Shown here in pieces: positions 39,710-42,234 of a stretch of DNA of 42,234 bases. Positions within the stretch are counted from its first letter, which is position 1; the number at the start of each line of letters is the position of its first letter. A program made the translations under genes and the position numbers. The stretch is from Bacilli bacterium (lineage in GTDB: Bacteria; Bacillota_I; Bacilli_A; RF39; UBA660). Below the pieces are notes generated by a model. The model saw nothing but the letters and a program-made list of their open reading frames with translations, did not search any database and had not been told where the DNA came from. The stretch lies in NCBI GenBank assembly GCA_017478105.1, contig JAFVEF010000007.1:1-42234 (forward strand), written 5' to 3'.

Positions 39710-40313
39710 TTTTTATTCCCCCTAAGAATTTTTTATAATAATTTTTAACAGTTATTATAATTGATATTGATAATAAATATCCACTTATTATGTCTGTTGG
39801 ATAGTGAACACCTAGATATACTCTACTAATTCCAACTAACAGTATTATAAATATTAGTAATGTTATCAAACTAATCTTTAAATACTTATTTTTAATTTTT
39901 TTCATAACCAAATATATTAAGAATCCATATAGTGCTATTGAAATCATTGCATGTCCTGATGGATAAGAAAATCCACCTTCTTTTATTAGTCTTATGTGAT
40001 TTGGTCGTGGCCTTCTAATCAATCTTTTAATTACTTGATTGGTAATTATTGTTAATATTGTGTTTATTCCAAAAAACATACGATTATCTTTTCTTAAAAT
40101 CAATAATAAAAGTATTGAGGAAATCGTAATAAATAATGGATTACACAACTTAGTAATATTTATAAAGAAAAAGTCTAACAGTGTACTTCTAACACTCATT
40201 ATATTATTGTATAAAAGATTATCAATACCACCCAAATTATTTGTATATAATAAAATAGTAATTATAACAAAACATGTAAATGATAAGATAGAATAGTTTT
40301 TACTTTTTTTCAT
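39687..40313 (-). CDS. PAP2 family membrane phosphatase
   Basis: 208 residues with about six membrane segments. The acid phosphatase triad motifs are clear: KRLIRRPRP (K-x6-R-P, about 90-98), SYPSGHAMIS (PSGH, about 115) and SRVYLGVHYPTDIISG (SRx5HxxxD, about 162-177). Likely substrates are undecaprenyl pyrophosphate or phosphatidylglycerol phosphate. In the operon after pgi, 7 nt downstream, start behind AGGTGA. Confidence 0.9.
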   Translation of the reverse strand: MKKSKNYSILSFTCFVIITILLYTNNLGGIDNLLYNNIMSVRSTLLDFFFINITKLCNPLFITISSILLLLILRKDNRMFFGINTILTIITNQVIKRLIRRPRPNHIRLIKEGGFSYPSGHAMISIALYGFLIYLVMKKIKNKYLKISLITLLIFIILLVGISRVYLGVHYPTDIISGYLLSISIIITVKNYYKKFLGGIKNVKNGFE

Positions 40314-40320
40314 AATTCAC

Positions 40321-41514
40321 CTAGTTATTAAATTTTTTTTTGACTTCACTCTTATAAACTTCTACTCCTGGTTGATTAAAAGGATCAACTTCAAATAATA
40401 ACGCACTAAATGCAGCGGATAGCATGAAGAAAAACATAAGTGTAGATATTGTTTCATAATCAAGATCTGTTAATTCAATTTGTAATATTGGTACTCCACC
40501 CTTATAATGAGCATTAATTACTGACTCAAGGACAATATTATTAATGGTTTGTAACTCTTTCTTCTGATATTCAACAAAATCATCAGAGTTAGCTACTTTT
40601 ATAAATGTTTCAAAAATGATTTTGTTTCCTTCTTGAATGAACTGTCCTAATGAGTGAAGATCTCTAGTGTTTATAGTAGATACTGGGAATACTCCTTTAC
40701 CATTTTTCCCTTCTGTTTCGGCAAATAGTTGTTTAAGCCATTCGGTAAATGGTCCTAAATTTTCTTCATATACACAAAAGTTTTCAATATATTTTTTTTG
40801 TTTAAAGAGCATAAAACGAGTAGTAGCATATTCAAAAGCAACATCATATAGTTTTTGTCCTTCTAAGTATCCTTCAATTATTTCATCTAAATTATAATTA
40901 AGAGATAGTGGTAAAAGATGAGCAGGAGTCATAAATGAATATCTACCACCTATATTTTTAGGAAATGTGAATGTTTTATATTTATACTTAATTGATTCAT
41001 CAAATAATTTTCCATTTGAATCATTTGTACATAGTATTATTCTATTTTTTAATTCTTCTTCTTTATATTTTCTTTTTAATTCATCTTTTAAAAACTTATA
41101 GGTAATACTAGTTTCCAATGTAGATCCACTTTTACTTATTACATATAAACAAACATTTTTATTTTGGATATATTTAGATAACTCATGTAAATATTTACTA
41201 GAAAGTGTTGTTCCAGCATATATTACTTCAAAATTATTGTTGTTAAAATAGCTTTTAAAGATACTATCAAAAGCATAACTTCCTAAATATGAGCCACCTA
41301 TTCCAACAACAATTAAGCAATTAAAATTATCTTTTATATATTTTGAAGTTATCTTTATATCAGTAATAACATCTTTATCTGGAGCTTCTAGCCACCCAGT
41401 CATAGAACATTCTTTTAATTTTTTTATATAGTCATTTTTTTTATTAAGAATATCATTATATTCATCAATATTTATAAATGATTTTGTAAATGTTTGAAAA
41501 TCAAATTTTATCAC
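40321..41514 (-). CDS. pgi: Glucose-6-phosphate isomerase
   Basis: 397 residues, somewhat shorter than the usual 445-450 of the Bacillus type. Motifs: VVGIGGSYLGSYAFD (about 75), VISKSGSTLETSITY (about 135), NIGGRYSFMTPAHLLPL (signature 1, about 200), ETEGKNGKGVFPVS (about 290) and a C-terminal FNQPGVEVYK (signature 2). It interconverts glucose 6-phosphate and fructose 6-phosphate. The GTG at 41514 follows GGGGAG; a TTG five codons earlier overlaps that site. First gene of an operon with PAP2, HAD-like and sortase genes. Confidence 0.95.
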   Translation of the reverse strand: MIKFDFQTFTKSFINIDEYNDILNKKNDYIKKLKECSMTGWLEAPDKDVITDIKITSKYIKDNFNCLIVVGIGGSYLGSYAFDSIFKSYFNNNNFEVIYAGTTLSSKYLHELSKYIQNKNVCLYVISKSGSTLETSITYKFLKDELKRKYKEEELKNRIILCTNDSNGKLFDESIKYKYKTFTFPKNIGGRYSFMTPAHLLPLSLNYNLDEIIEGYLEGQKLYDVAFEYATTRFMLFKQKKYIENFCVYEENLGPFTEWLKQLFAETEGKNGKGVFPVSTINTRDLHSLGQFIQEGNKIIFETFIKVANSDDFVEYQKKELQTINNIVLESVINAHYKGGVPILQIELTDLDYETISTLMFFFMLSAAFSALLFEVDPFNQPGVEVYKSEVKKKFNN

Positions 41515-41559
41515 ATTATCACTCCCCAATTTTCTTAATTATATCATTTTTAAGCGAAA

Positions 41560-41585
41560 ATAAAAAGAAGTTTTCTTCTTTTTAT
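41560..41585 (-). terminator. Terminator between the DnaQ-like gene and pgi
   Basis: AAAAAGAAG / CTTCTTTTT hairpin with T-rich tail, overlapping the stop codon at 41582. Confidence 0.75.
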
Positions 41586-42043
41586 TTGCTTGTTTCAAAG
41601 ATAATTGCTTCATATATTAGGTCAACTAAATGGTTAGATGGTTCTAATTTATATTTTTCCATTATTCTTTCAAAAATATCTAGACTATAATCCATATCTA
41701 AATATTTGTATACTAACTCTTTCTTATTAGATATCTCATCTAAATAATCTCTTGTATAACTCTCTTCTAATATTAAGAGTGGGTAATCTTCTACCCAATG
41801 TTTAAATTTTTCTAATATAAAATACTTATTGTCTACATAAGTAAATGATTTTTTATCATATTGAATAAATCTTTTTAAATCATCATTTTCGATGAGATTA
41901 TCTTTTAGTCGATAATCAAATCTATCTAATAATTTTAAGCTATCTATTTTCAAAGCACTTATTTGAGCAATATAACCTTTATCTTTAGTACTGTAAGTTG
42001 GAATTATTTCCACAATTATATATTTTCCTTTTTTTAAATCCAT
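41582..42043 (-). CDS. Protein with degenerate DnaQ-exonuclease-like fold
   Basis: 153 residues from the ATG at 42043 behind AGGAGTGATGG; upstream in-frame ATGs add a hydrophobic stretch with no ribosome site and overlap the promoter. The order KYIIVEIIPT, GYIAQISALKIDSLKLLDRFDYRL, a strand-helix PLLILEESYTRDYLDE, and SNHLVDLIYEAIIFE follows DEDDh exonucleases. The first DxE is E-I-I, and the last H-x4-D reads NHLVD, so metal binding is doubtful. A pseudo-exonuclease is the best guess; sure only that it is a real gene. Confidence 0.5.
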   Translation of the reverse strand: MDLKKGKYIIVEIIPTYSTKDKGYIAQISALKIDSLKLLDRFDYRLKDNLIENDDLKRFIQYDKKSFTYVDNKYFILEKFKHWVEDYPLLILEESYTRDYLDEISNKKELVYKYLDMDYSLDIFERIMEKYKLEPSNHLVDLIYEAIIFETSK

Positions 42044-42099
42044 TGCCATCACTCCTGAACATATTATAACAAAAAAGAGAAATATTTTAAAATTGAAGT

Positions 42100-42145
42100 T
42101 GTAAGATAAAAGTGGACACATAAAAAGATGTTCCACTTTTTCATT
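42100..42145. repeat. Inverted repeat at the edge of a probable insertion sequence
   Basis: AAAAGTGGA and TCCACTTTT arms flank about 14 nt. It lies just before the plus-strand transposase-like start, so it may be the left end of the element or a hairpin blocking read-through into it. Confidence 0.45.
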
Positions 42146-42176
42146 TGCTATAATTTAAATAAAGGAGTTGATAATA

Positions 42177-42234
42177 TGGCAAAAAAAGGTCAAAAACATA
42201 AAAAATGGACTGCAGAAGAAAAATATAAAATAAT
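42177..42234 (+). CDS. Start of a probable IS3-type transposase OrfA (cut by window end)
   Basis: The first 19 codons read MAKKGQKHKKWTAEEKYKII, with ATG behind AGGAG. This lysine-rich start followed by W-x-x-E-x-K-x-x-I is usual for the helix-turn-helix OrfA of IS3/IS150-like elements. The rest is beyond the window, so family and integrity cannot be checked. Confidence 0.5.

Noticed and set aside
1-42234. Mycoplasma genetic code (TGA as Trp)
   Set aside because: Conserved tryptophans are TGG, surface gene C ends in TGA, and full-length proteins are read without any TGA codon.

Overview
The window reads as chromosome of a very AT-rich, low-GC Bacillota bacterium that makes a cell wall and probably spores, most like the uncultured gut Bacilli related to RF39/Erysipelotrichia. 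Evidence: sporulation-type genes (SpoIVFA, SpoIVFB, a SpoIIB/SPOR-like protein, SpoIIIAH, GerE, GerM, a CotY/CotZ-like coat protein), MreC/MreD, SepF, DivIVA, a RodA/FtsW protein, and T-box leaders on valS and ileS. TGA is used as a stop and TGG as Trp, so this is the standard bacterial code, not the mycoplasma code. Lineage is an inference.

Layout, almost all on the minus strand. 0.2-1.0 kb: a probable type III toxin-antitoxin locus (promoter, two structured RNA repeats, terminator, PemK/ToxN-like toxin) with a third repeat copy beyond the toxin. 1.1-5.1 kb: tRNA-Ala and the conserved block spoIIB-like/radC/mreC/mreD/spoIVFA/spoIVFB. 5.2-6.5 kb: surface protein A. 6.5-10.8 kb: T-box, HD-domain gene, valS, GNAT gene. 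10.8-12.3 kb: a WXG100-like pair, a coat protein gene and a small unknown gene. 12.4-13.6 kb: rodA/ftsW. 13.6-18.6 kb: surface protein B, CpoA-like glycolipid glycosyltransferase, PrsW protease, tRNA-Arg, gerM, gerE, spoIIIAH. 18.6-25.5 kb: YnbB-like PLP enzyme, SDR, a small membrane protein, ileS and a CaCA exchanger behind an Ile T-box. 25.5-27.2 kb: surface protein C with an apparent remnant of a diversity-generating retroelement (DGR) accessory gene. 27.3-33.9 kb: an unknown gene, divIVA, sepF, a HerA-like ATPase, surface protein D and a lipoprotein. 33.9-42.0 kb: PP2C phosphatase, asnS, nagZ, rluD family, then the operon pgi/PAP2/HAD-like/sortase, and a DnaQ-fold-like gene. 42.1 kb to the end: the start of a probable insertion sequence.

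Most interesting signals: (1) the type III toxin-antitoxin locus, whose three RNA repeats show compensatory stem changes; (2) three surface proteins (A, C, D) ending in DUF6273/C-type-lectin-like segments that look like DGR variable regions (hypervariable between A and C, nearly all codons ending in T or C, locally raised GC), with an Avd-like fragment directly after C but no reverse transcriptase in the window; (3) a type 2 IleRS whose HIGH motif is GIHH, the arrangement linked to mupirocin hyper-resistance; (4) radC and spoIVFB that have no ATG/GTG/TTG start at the expected place; (5) a sortase with Tyr in place of the catalytic Arg. The four surface genes have their own promoters with an AT-rich inverted repeat at the -10, and sit inside otherwise conserved gene blocks.
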